The position numbers and the translations under genes were made by a program. The notes below the pieces were generated by a model. The model was not told where the DNA came from. It worked only from the letters and a program-made list of their open reading frames with translations, and made no database searches. 64,000 bases of DNA from Malus domestica (taxonomy: Eukaryota; Streptophyta; Magnoliopsida; Rosales; Rosaceae), in contig NC_091670.1 of NCBI RefSeq assembly GCF_042453785.1, forward strand, positions 40,063,501-40,127,500. Reading direction: 5' to 3'. Below are positions 23,618 to 35,582 of the stretch, piece after piece. The stretch's first letter is position 1, and every line of letters begins with the position of its first letter.

Positions 23618-23856
23618 GGGGGTGTATTTAATTAGGAATTTGAGAGATTTTAATGGATTTATAAATCCATGGATTTTTACGGAGTTTAATTGATTTGTAG
23701 AGATTCTATATAAAATTTTGATTCAATTCTCTCGAAATGTTATGGGAAGATGTGAGATTTATGGATGCTTAAAATACACTGCAAAATCTCTCAAATTTCC
23801 TCTAATTCCTCAACTTTTCAAAATTCTCTAAATTCTAATTTTAATTGAATACACTT
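23618..23856. mobile_element. Inverted-repeat element (MITE-like)
   Basis: About 240 bp. The left end GGGTGTATTTAATTAGGAAT and the right end (inverted AAGTGTATTCAATTAAAATT) pair imperfectly, and both arms continue into GAGAGATTTT or GAGAATTTT. This layout is common in hAT-like plant MITEs. Boundaries are approximate. Confidence 0.5.
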
Positions 23857-24609
23857 AGAATGTTATAAACATTTTTAAAATTCTAATTGAATATATTCGA
23901 ATTTCTAAGAATTTTAATAAACTATTTTAAAATCAGTCTAAGTCAATACAATTACGCGGTTATTATGCGCCAAAGAAAATCACACAACCCTTCAAATTCA
24001 TGGTCAATTCAAGGCCGGCATTCATATACGTTAGCACTAAGCACCAAAATACGTAATTTACAAGTTGACAAAAAAATTTTGCAAATAAAACTTTTTCTTA
24101 ATCAAAATATCCCCCTGCCCATTCCTTGACTATTTATGTTGGACAAACGTAACTCGTTTAAAAGTGTTTTTAAAATAGCCGAACGTGCAGTAAGAAACAC
24201 GAATAATGTACTTTTTGGAACTTAAAAATACATTTTTTAAAACATTTTTAATCATTTTAAAAACAATTTCAAATAAGCCCATAACTACGTCAATTAAAGA
24301 GTGTTCAGATCTATTGGCTCTTTTCCAATCTAGCGGTTTTGGTTGCGACTTTTGGTTGGGGCTTTTTCCTTGTTGCATGTTGATTTGTTTTGCGTTGCGA
24401 TACCTTTGTCAAATTCAAGGCGAAGTTGGTTTTCTTTTGATGACTACTTATGTGGTTGCTGACAAGGTGATGGCTGCTGTGGTGTCGGGCTATGCGGGAT
24501 GAGGATTAGGTTTTTATTTCTGCATTTTTTAAATTGTGGTGTCGGGCTGTGTTCGTTCGATCGTATTTATGTTCGTTCATCATACAATCAGTTTTCTAAA
24601 TTGTGTTCA

Positions 24610-24830
24610 TTTATTTTCCCTCAACCACCGAAAAAAAACATTCGTGAAGATTATGAGAATTTTTAAATTATGTTTGTTCATCGTACGTCAGTTTTTATTT
24701 GATACTATTCATATTTAATTTTAAATAAAAATATTTAAAATAATTTTTTGTAGCACGATGTACAATAAATGAACATGATTTAAGAATTCTCAGAATCCTT
24801 ATAAAGAGGTCCGGAGAGGATCCTCATTTT
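24610..24830. mobile_element. Mutator-like MITE (family A, copy 3, diverged)
   Basis: The right end GAGAGGATCCTCAT and the interior GTTTGTTCATCGTACG ... CGATGTACAATAAATGAACATG match family A. The left end is diverged and no target duplication could be set. Confidence 0.6.
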
Positions 24831-26180
24831 TTCCAAGGATCTTTCCAGATACGCGGCAAGATTATTTATGTTTTGTTTTTATGAACATGGGGACATGAAT
24901 TTCTATGGCTCACACATCGCACACGTGGTCGTGAATATACTTTGATGACTGAGGCACATCCAAAACAAAAAAAAAATCGATATAGGAGCGGACTATTGGC
25001 TTGAATGTTTGATCTAACCCTCTCGTTAATCGAATAAGAGATTAAGAGCTGGTTTAAAAATATTTTTTAAATAGCTGAAAGTGTTTTTAATGAAAATATT
25101 TTTAAAATCAATCTTTAGTAAAATAATATTTGAATTATGAAAAAATAAACTTTACTACTTCATATGAGAAACACATAGCGGATGCTTCATTTTAAATTCT
25201 TTTGAAACTCAAAAATATTTTCTTTAAAATTGTTTTCAATCATTTTAACAGCAGATCCAAATTAACATCACTCACAATTACTACATTTTTAGTGCTCACT
25301 AGTATTTTTATGCACTTTTTATTTTTGTTTGCTAGCGAAGAAATCCCATCATGCACAAAGCTCTAGAATAAACTCGCACAACATGCATGTGCGCTTGTTT
25401 TGTTAAATCATACTTGGTGTCAATCAATCCAACTTTTAGTCCAAAATTAGAGGTTAAATCATCAAAAGGATCATATTCTAATTGAGGGTTGTTTCAGTTT
25501 GGTTTGGTTCTTTTTTGGAATGGATAGCTCATTTTATGTTCATGATTTAGCAATTAAATTGAGAAGTGTTGGATTGACGAAGAGTCAGAATCCCGAGTTT
25601 TTATTAAAGATGTGTACCAATTATTTTTGTTGTTTACTAAGTGACCGAAGTGGAAACTAGTCCATTACTAAAATGGCATTATTTTTTATGCTTGTCATAG
25701 CAATTCCACCCGTTAAGTAGGGGCATGGGCAACTCAATGGCAATGTACTAATTACTCTAAACAGAAATTGTTTTTGTGCAACTGCACTCGTTGAACAAGG
25801 GCAATAGCGATGATTTTTTGGTCAAGAAATTGAATTTATAACAAAAAATCTTAGGTGCAACCGAGTTCAGTACAATCAAATAGGAAAACATTCGAAGCCT
25901 TCATCGAATGGGCTTTTTTTGTTGATGTGGCAACTGGTGGGAGTTCACTAGCTGAGTTAGGCCCGTTCAATATAGCGGGCTTATCTGAACAAACACTTTT
26001 TTTCGACATGTGGGCCTGAATTTAAAATCACCCAGTCGGCCCCGTCCAAGCAGGCCCAATAGCGATCGCGTCCAATGGTACTCGCATCGCCAGATCGAAA
26101 GAGCCTGCAAATCGCGAGCTTCTGGTTTCAGCGAATTTCCAAAATTAGGGTTCTTCTCGTTTGAAATTCGGACTGCTACG

Positions 26181-29100
26181 ATGTCAGATTACGAAGGCGT
26201 CAGCAAGGTTCTTTTCTAAATTCCCTTCTGTTAATTTGTTAAGCCAATTTCTGAAACTATGCTTTCTCGTTTCATTTGTCAATTCGTTCGTTTTCGATAT
26301 GTTAATTTGTCGAATCGGAATGGATTTGGGTAAATAGTTGTAATTTATGGTTTTCCAGAGTAAGATGTTATTGTTTCTGTTTGTTAAATCACTTAGGGCA
26401 TGAAATTAGGCAGTAATTTGGTATATTTGTGTATGAATCTCTTTTCCCTAGAGGAACCGATGAATTTGAAATGAATTACTTTATTTGAATGCGAAGCATT
26501 TGTAAAGAGTGATGCATACGTAGTTTCGGATCGCGATTTTCTGTTGAGTGTGTTTGTGTGCCGATTATCGAATGGCTGAGTGATGTTTTAATTGCCTCAG
26601 CACAATTCTCGTGGATCAGAACGTGAGAGCTCGTGGAGAGATCGAGAGCGAGACCGAGGTCAAGATAGAGAAAAAGATGGTGACCGTTATACACGGCAGT
26701 ATAAGGATAGAAGTGGAAGATTTGACAGAGGGAGGAACTCGTACGATGGCTATCGCCGCGGTAGAAACCAAGATTTCGACAGGTTAAACATGTGCTTCTT
26801 AATGAAATAAACTTATCCAAGTTGTTCGCATAATCTCAATTGCATTGTGGAGTTAGCAAGTGAAATTGTTTTTCGACTTTAGGTTTGCTTACATTGTATG
26901 TTTATCTTGTAGGCATCGTGATTATGATCAAGATAGAGAAAGGAGGCATAGACATAGATCACGATCACGTTCTCGTTCTCACTCAAGGGACAGATCTCCT
27001 TCTCATTCCCGTTCAAAGAGGTTCGGGAAACTTTTACATAAACATTCACTTTCATATTGTTATCTTGATCATGACACATCCGATTGTCTTTTTAGTTGAT
27101 GTGAAATATATCTTTCGTGCTCCTTTAGGTTATGCATTTAGTGTTGAGTAATGTTGTTCAAACATTATTTCCTATTTCAAAAGCTTTAGCTGGTTAAAAC
27201 ATAATATGGATGCTGTTAGTATTTTGTCAAGAAAGCCGCATTGCTCCATTGTAATCTTGCTGAAATCTTTGTCTACAGCAAGCGTACAAGTGGTTTTGAC
27301 ATGGCACCACCTGCTGGGTCAGCGCTGCCTAATGCTTCCGTTTCAGGTTTGGATCTAACTACTTGATCACCAAATTCCTGTCAAAGTATATGCAGCACTT
27401 TCCATTCGAGAATAGCTTCCTGACCTCCTGTTATTTATATGAGCATGCTAGAAGTTATCTTTCTTATTGTTTTACTCTGGAAACTGAGAGCCATTGTTGT
27501 GTTGTTTGGTTGTTGTTGTGTTGTTGTTTGTATGTGTTTGCTTTTATGGTTTGGGTAAGAAGGCGATGTTGATGTGGCATGACTACATCAATTGATGTTC
27601 AAGGGAGAACCAATGGAACGATTGGCTGGACATTCTTCTCCTTCGACTGATACAGTACTTACAGATATTTCCCTACCATCCGCAATGATGGAATTTGTTT
27701 CTTTATTATTTCATGGTATATCTTAGGTATGAAATATTAGCTTTTTCAATGTAAAAGATACTTCTGGGCTTTCAGATGGATTTCATTACTAGTGTAGTTG
27801 TGACTTATTTTTTATGTAAAGCTATACTACTTATCCTTCTGGTATCACTTCAATAATAATAATGCAGGACAACTGTCAGGTATTCCACAAACGATGCCTG
27901 GAGTGGTACAAAATTCATTACCTTTTGGGGCATTGCATGTACGTTTCACCACTATAAGCTTCTATGGGATCTTGAGTTCGATTTTTCTTTTGTGTTCTTT
28001 GTGAATAACTTCATATGCTTTTGCTTGTTACAGATGGCTCTTCCATTGATGCCAGCTCAAGCCATGACTCAGCAGGTAAATTTATTGTATTTATGTTCAT
28101 ATATATAAATTTGCACAATTTATTTTTCTCATAAATGCATGAACGGTGTCTTTTTCATTGGCCGATGAACAGTATATATATATATTTCTCTCTTGCAGGC
28201 TACAAGGCATGCACGTCGGGTATACGTTGGTGGGCTTCCTCTCTTGGCTAATGAGCAGGTTATAGTTATGGATTTTGTTTTGGATTCTTTCCAAAGTAAT
28301 AGCAAGTGTTTTGACTTTATACTGGAGTGGCGATGAACAGGGAATCTAGGCTAAAGTTTGATGCCATTTGTGTCATCACTCTAGAATCTAGGGATTTACT
28401 TTGCATATAAGGAAGCTTATAAGCTAGCTTTCTGTTACAGGGCCAACTGCAATGGGTTTCAAATGAGCCAAAATTTTGATTAAATGTTTTCAATTTTTGA
28501 AATTCTTGTTTGCCTCTTTCTTGTATTCTTTAAAAGACTTTGATGGAATGTTATCTTTTTGTCAGACAATTGCCACATTCTTTAGCCAAGTCATGGCTGC
28601 CATTGGAGGAAATTCTGTTGGTTCAAGTATGTGTAATCATAGTCTCACTTTAACTAGGTTCAACATGCGCCTTAATGTATTACATGATTCAGGATCTCAT
28701 GGGTTTTATCTGAGAGCAATGTGTTTTCCAGTAACTGAACTTGCAGGTGATGCGGTTGTAAATGTCTATATTAATCATGAGAAGAAGTTTGCATTTGTGG
28801 AGATGAGAACGGTTGAAGAAGCAAGTAATGCAATGGCATTAGACGGGATTATATTTGAGGCATGTCAATTACAAGTTATCATTACAGTATTGTTTTTTGT
28901 TTGATCTGTTTATAATCGTCATAGGGGAAGGTGTCAATGGTAAAGTACCGTAAACGAAGAATGTGAGGGTAAAATAAGAAGCATAACTAGTGTAGAACTG
29001 AAATGTTATCATATATCATGTCTATCGGATCAAAGCTTTTCAAATTTCAGTATTATCAAATTCATTAAGTTGGTTAACTCTCTTGGGTAAGGAACCCTAT

Positions 29101-31140
29101 CAATTTTATAGAGAATTATCATAAATATGCCCAAAAAAAAAAATTTAACATATTGAGATTTGTATTTGTTGGTTATGATGGGGCTTAGGTCAGAATCTTT
29201 GGATAATGTTTTAATCATTCTTTCTGTGTGCTCTGTGGGATATGGAGGAAATATTTCTTTGTTGACATGCTTCTTTTGATTATCAGGGGGTTGCTGTGAG
29301 GGTAAGAAGGCCAACAGACTACAATCCTACTTTAGCTGCAACACTTGGTCCTAGCCAACCAAGTCCTCACCTTAACTTGGCTGCCGTTGGTCTCACACAA
29401 GGGTAGGTCGATTTCGGTTTTTCAATTTGAAGACTACTTTAGTTTCATACTCTCTATAATTACTTTTGAAGTTTTTGGATTTGAGTTGTAAAAGTCTTCT
29501 GTTGTACTAATTTTGCATTTGTTTGGCAGTGCCGTTGGTGGAGCTGAGGGACCTGACCGTATCTTTGTGGGTGGGTTACCTTACTACTTCACTGAAGCTC
29601 AGATTAGAGAGTTGCTTCAATCCTTTGGGTATGGGCTTAAATTTCCAGCAATCTTGACATTCCTCATTTTTGATAAAACCATAGTTGCATATTCTTAACT
29701 TCGTATTGATCACTGCAGACCTCTCCGTGGTTTTGACCTCGTGAAGGATAAAGATACAGGAAACTCCAAAGGATATGGATTCTGTGTTTATCAGGTACAT
29801 ACTCAAAGCCTGGCTTTGATTTTGATTGTTACTTTTTCAATTGTTTATTTTCTTCCAAGTGATTGTTTTTAGGCCATCTCCTTTCTCTTTTATACGTGTA
29901 TACTGTTTTATGATTCTTAAAGGTCACTCCTAGAAATCTGGTCAACTAATGTTCTAGAACTTCAGGATCCAACCGTGACAGACGTTGCCTGTGGTGCTCT
30001 CAACGGTTTAAAAATGGGTGATAAAACTTTAACTGTCCGGCGTGCTACTGCCAGGTTGGTATTCTTTCAAACTAAAGGGCAAGCCTGATATTTTATTTAT
30101 TCAAGCCAAGTTAGACAATTTGAAAACTTTTTGCAACGATTTTACAGCAACGGGCAGTCTAAAACAGAGCAAGAAAACATCTTGGTACAGGCACAACAGC
30201 ATATAGCCATGCAGGTAAGGAATACATATCATTGGTTCCCTGTATATGTTTTTCAAATGCATTGTTGACTTATGTCTTTCGTTGTAGAAAATGGCCATGC
30301 AGGTTGTTGACTTGAATCTTCTAGGAGCTGGAATGGCAACTATGGCGAGTGGTGAGACACCCACTAAAGTCCTATGCTTGACTGAGGTAGTATCACAGTT
30401 GAAAATGAAATATAGAATTCATGCATTTTGTTTGTATATTTAGTTTTGGTACTGTACTTTTAAAAAATTTGGATTTGTGGATTATGGGTTAATATTTGAT
30501 TGTTCCTACTGGCTGGTTCTTGTATTTTCTTGTGATAAAGGCGATTACTGCTGATCAACTGGGTGACGATGAAGAGTATGTCGAAATATTAGAAGACATG
30601 AGGGATGAATGCAGCAAATTTGGTATTTTATTCCTAACCTGTTTGCCTGAGTATTTTTTATTTAAAACCTTTGGTGTGTCTGTGGAAGATGTTTGATGTT
30701 TTTTCAAGTGAATTGTTGATTTTAGGGTATTTAAATTTGAGTGCCCGGAACTTTAACAGGTTCCCACTGCTTGACTGTTGCTATGGTTTCGATTGGAACT
30801 GAGAAATTTCTCGTGTGTTGGATGATTAGGAACTCTGGTGAATGTTGTTATTCCTCGTGCTGATCAAAGCGGAGAGCAGATTCCAGGTGTTGGGAAGGTA
30901 AAACTCTTGTGCTGCGTCCATTTACCATGCTCTTATTGCTGTTCTTTGCTCTCGGGCACTGAATACGTAGCTTCTCTCTTTATAATTATACGATACTTTC
31001 AGGTGTTCTTGGAATACACCGATATTGGGGGTTGCGCCAATGCAAGGAATGTACTCGGTGGGAGAAAATTCGGAGGTAACACAGTGAATGCCGTTTACTA
31101 TCCAGAAGAGAAATACCATAACAGGGACTACAGTGCATAA
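26181..31140 (+). CDS. U2AF65: Splicing factor U2AF large subunit (U2AF65)
   Basis: Eighteen exons: 26181-26207, 26601-26782, 26913-27020, 27279-27346, 27868-27938, 28034-28075, 28199-28258, 28566-28626, 28747-28859, 29287-29402, 29530-29628, 29719-29794, 29966-30054, 30148-30214, 30288-30386, 30541-30622, 30830-30897, 31003-31140; 521 residues. It binds the polypyrimidine tract and, with U2AF35 and SF1, defines 3' splice sites. An Arg/Ser/Asp-rich N-terminus (10-105) precedes GFDMAPP. RRM1 (about 173-250) has VYVGGLP and KKFAFVEM; RRM2 (about 293-370) has IFVGGLP and KGYGFCVY; the C-terminal U2AF-homology motif (about 415-515) has KVLCLTE and GKVFLEY. Intron 9 uses a GC donor (28860-28861); the other 17 are GT-AG. 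The first donor, after MSDYEGVSK, is less certain because the exon is only 27 bp. Confidence 0.93.
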
Positions 31141-31789
31141 GAGTACTAAAGCCCCCCGGCCTAGGTTTTTATCGTTTTTGTTGCAATGTAAAATAGCTGT
31201 ACGTTCCAAAGCGAACCTTCAGATGTCGGTAATGGTTGCTCAGGGAACCGATGGCGTGCTAGTATGATCGACGATTTCCTTTCCCGGCCTTCGTTCTCTT
31301 GATGTTTTGATGCTGGCTTGGTTTTTTGGCCGTTTAGGTTGGTTTGTATTAGTATGAAAGTGTACAGACCGTTTAATATACTCTTCAGAGATTAATAGTG
31401 GTCTTCTCATTTGCATAGCAACTCTGTTTATGTAGTATTCTTTTTATCGGGTCGACCCGTTAACAATTTGCTCGTTATCTGTTAAGGACACGATAAAATC
31501 ACGCAAATGACCCGAACATGATACAAACACCACCTGTTCGATACGTCTGGACATTAGGCACTGCAATCTCTTGCATGTCATGTTAATCTGATACGTAACT
31601 ACATGACCTGTTAACTAATGAACTCTTATCGAGTCATTTTTTTAGATTTCGTAAGATAATAGGTTTGATATGATATGATTCGTTAAGGCAATGAGTATGT
31701 CACAAAAATAACATGAATATAATAAAGACGACCCGTTTGTCAAGTGTACCTAATTGAATGATAATGCTACTTTTAATGAAGTTTCATTT

Positions 31790-31988
31790 GGAAGGGAATC
31801 CTCTCCAGATCTCTTTATCTTAATCCACTGAATCAGTAAATCCATACTATTGAAATTTGATCAAATGGCTACAAATAGGGGCACACTTTAAAAGTTATAA
31901 TAACTTCAACTGTTGAAACAATTTTTAATGACACAAATTTTTTGATTTAGTGTGTTAGAAGGAAGGAATCCGGAGATGATGACTTTCC
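31790..31988. mobile_element. Mutator-like MITE (family D)
   Basis: About 199 bp, beginning GGAAGGGAATCCTCTCC and ending GACTTTCC, with GGAATCC near each end in inverted arrangement. Flanks GTTTCATTT (31781-31789) and GTTTCATTG (31989-31997) agree at eight of nine bases. The interior holds GGCTACAAATAGGG, also found in the element at 39717-39875. Confidence 0.65.
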
Positions 31989-33124
31989 GTTTCATTGGTC
32001 TCCTCCATTGCAGTATATGTCTTTGGGCTGTTGATTATGGTCCACGTGTGTGCGTCAGAAGCGTGGGGAACAGTCAAAAGAGTAATCAAATAAAATGTTG
32101 GACGGTGGATGACTCAGATCACCGTCACTAACAACACACAGTTTAAACCTCCACTTGTACTTTGTTTATAACTGTTTAGTTTTGGATAAGAGCGTTCGTA
32201 CAACTCAACACGTTTTTGACCGTTTCCAAAACACCTACTCAGTTTTATCTTAATTTTCTAATCATCCGGATGACTGGAAGAACAAATTTCGTAATAACAT
32301 CCTAAACTAACGGTGAGCATTACTAACATTTTAAATGCCGTTGTATAACTTATATTACACAAATTTAATTTCTTAGATTATAATCTAATGGATATGAATG
32401 ATTTAAAAAAAATTTGCACCGTTTATTTAGCAAAAACTTTTACCTGGTTTATAATCTAATGGACATGAATGATTTACTTCGAACCAAAAAAATGTGTATT
32501 ATAACATTGTTGTTACCCTCGATTCACGCCCTTCTTTTTGGTTGGGCAAAAGATTACTATCTTACTAACTTTAGTAAACAAAAAGGATATTGCTCGTCTC
32601 ATTTCTTCCAATAAAAATTTTACAAACTGTTTCGTATAACCTGTCTTATCTCAATACGTGGGGTCAAGTGTATGAATCGTAAAACGTCATTGCACTCAGC
32701 TTTGCATCAAGTCTTTAGTTAGTTTCAAGTACTTTATATTTTTTTATAGTCTCTTTCAAAGCTCTTCTAGATCTTTCTCTCTCTTTGCACAGAGACTCCA
32801 TCTCATAATCACATCTGTATATCTTTGGTTTACGTGTCCAAATTATGTTAACTGATTTTTTCTCGTCACGTGTCCAAACTAATACATATGCGGACGTGAT
32901 AAAAGAATACGGTATAAAATTAGTTTTGTACAAATATCAAATTATAATTTGTTCATAAAGATAAAAAGTCGGATGTGGATGTACGGTGTACCGAGCCAAG
33001 TACAATCCAAATAAAAATAGATTAAGTTGGATCGAATCTCCCTAAAGTAATAGAGGAGAGAGGGTTTTGGATAACGTTGCCACGCACAGTTTCCTTCTTT
33101 CTCTCTCTCAGAATAGTATTTAGC

Positions 33125-33134
33125 TATATATATA
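33125..33134 (+). promoter_or_regulatory. TATA box of AILP1-like gene
   Basis: TATATATATA lies 131 bp upstream of the AILP1 start codon, followed by CCCCAACAATTACTCATTA, giving a leader of about 100 bases. Position and sequence fit a plant TATA promoter. Confidence 0.6.
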
Positions 33135-33264
33135 CCCCAACAATTACTCATTAATCTCCATCAGTTCCCTTTGCCTGTGTGAAACTATTTAGTACCATCT
33201 TTTGTGTTCGAGAATTTTGATCCAAAAACTTTGTTTGAGATTTGTTTTAGTTGGAAATTTGAAA

Positions 33265-34702
33265 ATGCTTGCAATATTCAACAAGGAAGTGGTGCAGCCA
33301 CCGCAGGAGCTCCACAGCCCCGCCGCTGCCTCCGCCAATCCCGCCAAGAAGCCTCAAGAAATTGCCAAAGATTTCATGTCCTGCCATGATCCAAACAACG
33401 CAGTTTCAGTCTGTTTTGGAAACACAGCTTCGCTTGCTTACGTTCCTCCAGCCAACCCCTACACATCCCCAAAAAGGTATAACCCCAACATCTTTTCTTT
33501 ACAATTATTAATATATACTACCATGGTCCGGTTACGCAACCAACGTCTGTCGATATGTCATCGTTAATGTGTCCATGTCATGATATCACCGTGACAAAAT
33601 ATATCGATATCAAGATGAATCAATACAGCTTTTACTAGGAGGACGGAAATAGAGGAGTGCACAAGGGTTCAACTGAAAAAATTAGTACCCGTCCGTCTAT
33701 ATTCATACAATATTATCGATTATAAGAACAGACGTCATGCACAAAAAATTTCTACGTAACTGACATTTGGACGTTCTCAAATCTCAAACCATCTATTATT
33801 TATAATTAACTAACTGATGAATTCATTGCAGGGTGTTCTGTTCATTGGACAACATATACTGCATTTTTCTGGGGGACCTGAACAACCTCTGCAGCCTGAT
33901 CAAGCAGTACGGGCTGTCGAAGGGCACCAATGAGGCCATGTTCGTGGTGCAGGCCTATCGGACCCTCCGCGACCGCGGCCCGTACCCGGCTGATCAGGTC
34001 CTCAAGGATCTTGATGGAAGCTTTGGATTTGTGCTCTATGACACCAAGGCTGGAACCGTCTTTGCTGCATTGGTAAGTTCCAAATTAATCAAATGCTAGA
34101 AAGCAGAGGCTCTTTGCAAAACAAGAGTAAGGGTCCGACCTCGCGAAGCGAAAAGCTTTGTTGGCTTGGGATCGCTCTTTTATAAAGCAGAGGCTGGTGT
34201 CCTTGTGAAATATCTCTTTAGGGTTCTTAGCATTTTTGGGTGTGGTTTGTTTTTATGCAGGGTGCTAATGAAGGGGTTAGCATGTTTTGGGGCATTGCAG
34301 CAGATGGTTCGGTGGTGATTTCTGACAACTTGGGGGTCGTAAAACAAAGCTGTGCTAAATCTTTTGCCCCATTTCCAACTGGTATGTAAAACGCTACCGC
34401 TGACACGACACGTTGCACGACTCGAAATTTGCACGAATAATTCAATGTGTACACAATTATTACTTTTACTAGCCTCTAATGTTTTGGTGGGTGGATCTTT
34501 GGTTGCAGGGTGCATGTTCCACAGTGAGCAAGGGCTGATGAGCTTTGAGCATCCAACCAAGAAGATGAAGGCAATGCCTCGGATTGACAGTGAGGGGGTC
34601 ATGTGTGGGGCCACCTTCAAGGTTGATGCCCAATCGAGGATTCCCAACATGCCACGTGTCGGAAGTGAAGCCAATTGGGCAGCATGGGGCCAACAAGCCT
34701 AA
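33265..34702 (+). CDS. AILP1: Aluminium-induced / TSJT1-like protein (DUF3700)
   Basis: Four exons: 33265-33476, 33832-34072, 34261-34381, 34509-34702, encoding 255 residues. It carries the family signature motifs YGL (97-99, in KQYGLSKG) and LRDR (116-119, in RTLRDRGPYP), and a fold related to class-II glutamine amidotransferases (DGSFGFVLYDTKAGTVFAA). The N-terminal catalytic Cys of true amidotransferases is not at position 2 (the protein starts MLAIF), so enzymatic activity is doubtful. Family members (AILP1, stem-specific TSJT1) are induced by stress, sugar starvation or auxin change; their molecular role is unclear. A TATA box stands upstream. The gene is convergent with TRAPPC13. Confidence 0.92.
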
Positions 34703-35582
34703 ATCAAGGAGATAAACTTACTTACGTTTAACTGCTGAGAAATAATCATTTGGAAGTTTCTTATTTATTTGGTTTAATTTCAATTCATGTACATATTTCC
34801 CTGTAATTTCTTTTCCCTTTCTAATGAGTACCTACGTATTATGAATGAAGAACCATGTGTAGTTGTTTCTCCGGAGTTCGCTTCGCGTGGCATTTTACCA
34901 AGAAAATGAAACTACCGAATCTCCCCAACGGCCATGTTTACCGTATTTCACATTTATAATAGTTCAGGGAGAAAATTGATCAAAATAATAATTCAAGGGG
35001 GGAATCGAAAATGGAGTACAACTTTCGGGGGGGGGGGGGGTGGTTTGGAAGGGGATTTTGCAGCCCAAGCCAGTACAACTTCAGGGAAAAAAATGTGTAA
35101 GATACTTCAATCCAACTCTCAGAACCAAATTTGAGGACCAAACAACTGTTAGGAAAGAAATGGAGGGAGAGAAAAAGTAGTAAAGTGCAAATTACCCTTC
35201 ATCTTATGTAACAATAGTTTCCAAGCAATTGTATCAGAAATCAGTAGTTTCATTAGCTACTCCGTTTATTAGCTACTCCGTTTAGACTACTTACGGTTCA
35301 TCGCAAGTCATCTAATCTTACAACTATACAATTGTTCCCCAATGTAATCAAACCGTCAAGTACTTGGACAACCCTTTAGGGAAGGAAGAGATTACTGAAG
35401 CAAGTCATCAAGGGCCGGAGGAAAGTAAACATCACCAGTAATCGGACTAGAACTTGATGCTTTCCATTCAGATCTGTTTGGCTTGATTAAAGCTCATTGA
35501 GGAGACGGATCATGGCATCCGCTCGATGTTTGATAATCCTCGCACAAGACGGGAAGCAAAACCGGTAAAACCTAGGCAATGA
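34703..35582. other. Convergent 3' regions of AILP1 and TRAPPC13
   Basis: Holds the 3' UTRs of two convergent genes, a run of 14 G at 35027-35040, and a short duplication TTAGCTACTCCGTTTA near 35253-35284. No additional gene is seen. Confidence 0.55.

Larger units (their letters stand above)
21399..26180. other. Intergenic, MITE-rich
   Basis: About 4.8 kb between the divergent CBSX5 and U2AF65 genes. It holds MITEs at 21707-21916, 22842-22980, 23618-23856 and about 24610-24830, and AT-rich inverted-repeat stretches near 24140-24290 and 25050-25270 like hAT-type MITEs. The open frame at 24206-24502 arises from such repeats. No gene is recognised until the U2AF65 leader. Confidence 0.6.
31141..33264. 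other. Intergenic, U2AF65 3' region and AILP1 promoter
   Basis: Starts with the U2AF65 3' UTR. A MITE lies at 31790-31988. A 25-bp motif (TATAATCTAATGGA...ATGAATGATTTA) occurs twice near 32380-32475. The right end is the AILP1 promoter and leader. No other gene is recognised. Confidence 0.55.

Noticed and set aside
24206-24502. 98-codon open frame
   Set aside because: Lies over AT-rich inverted-repeat sequence; composition and lack of recognisable motifs suggest chance.
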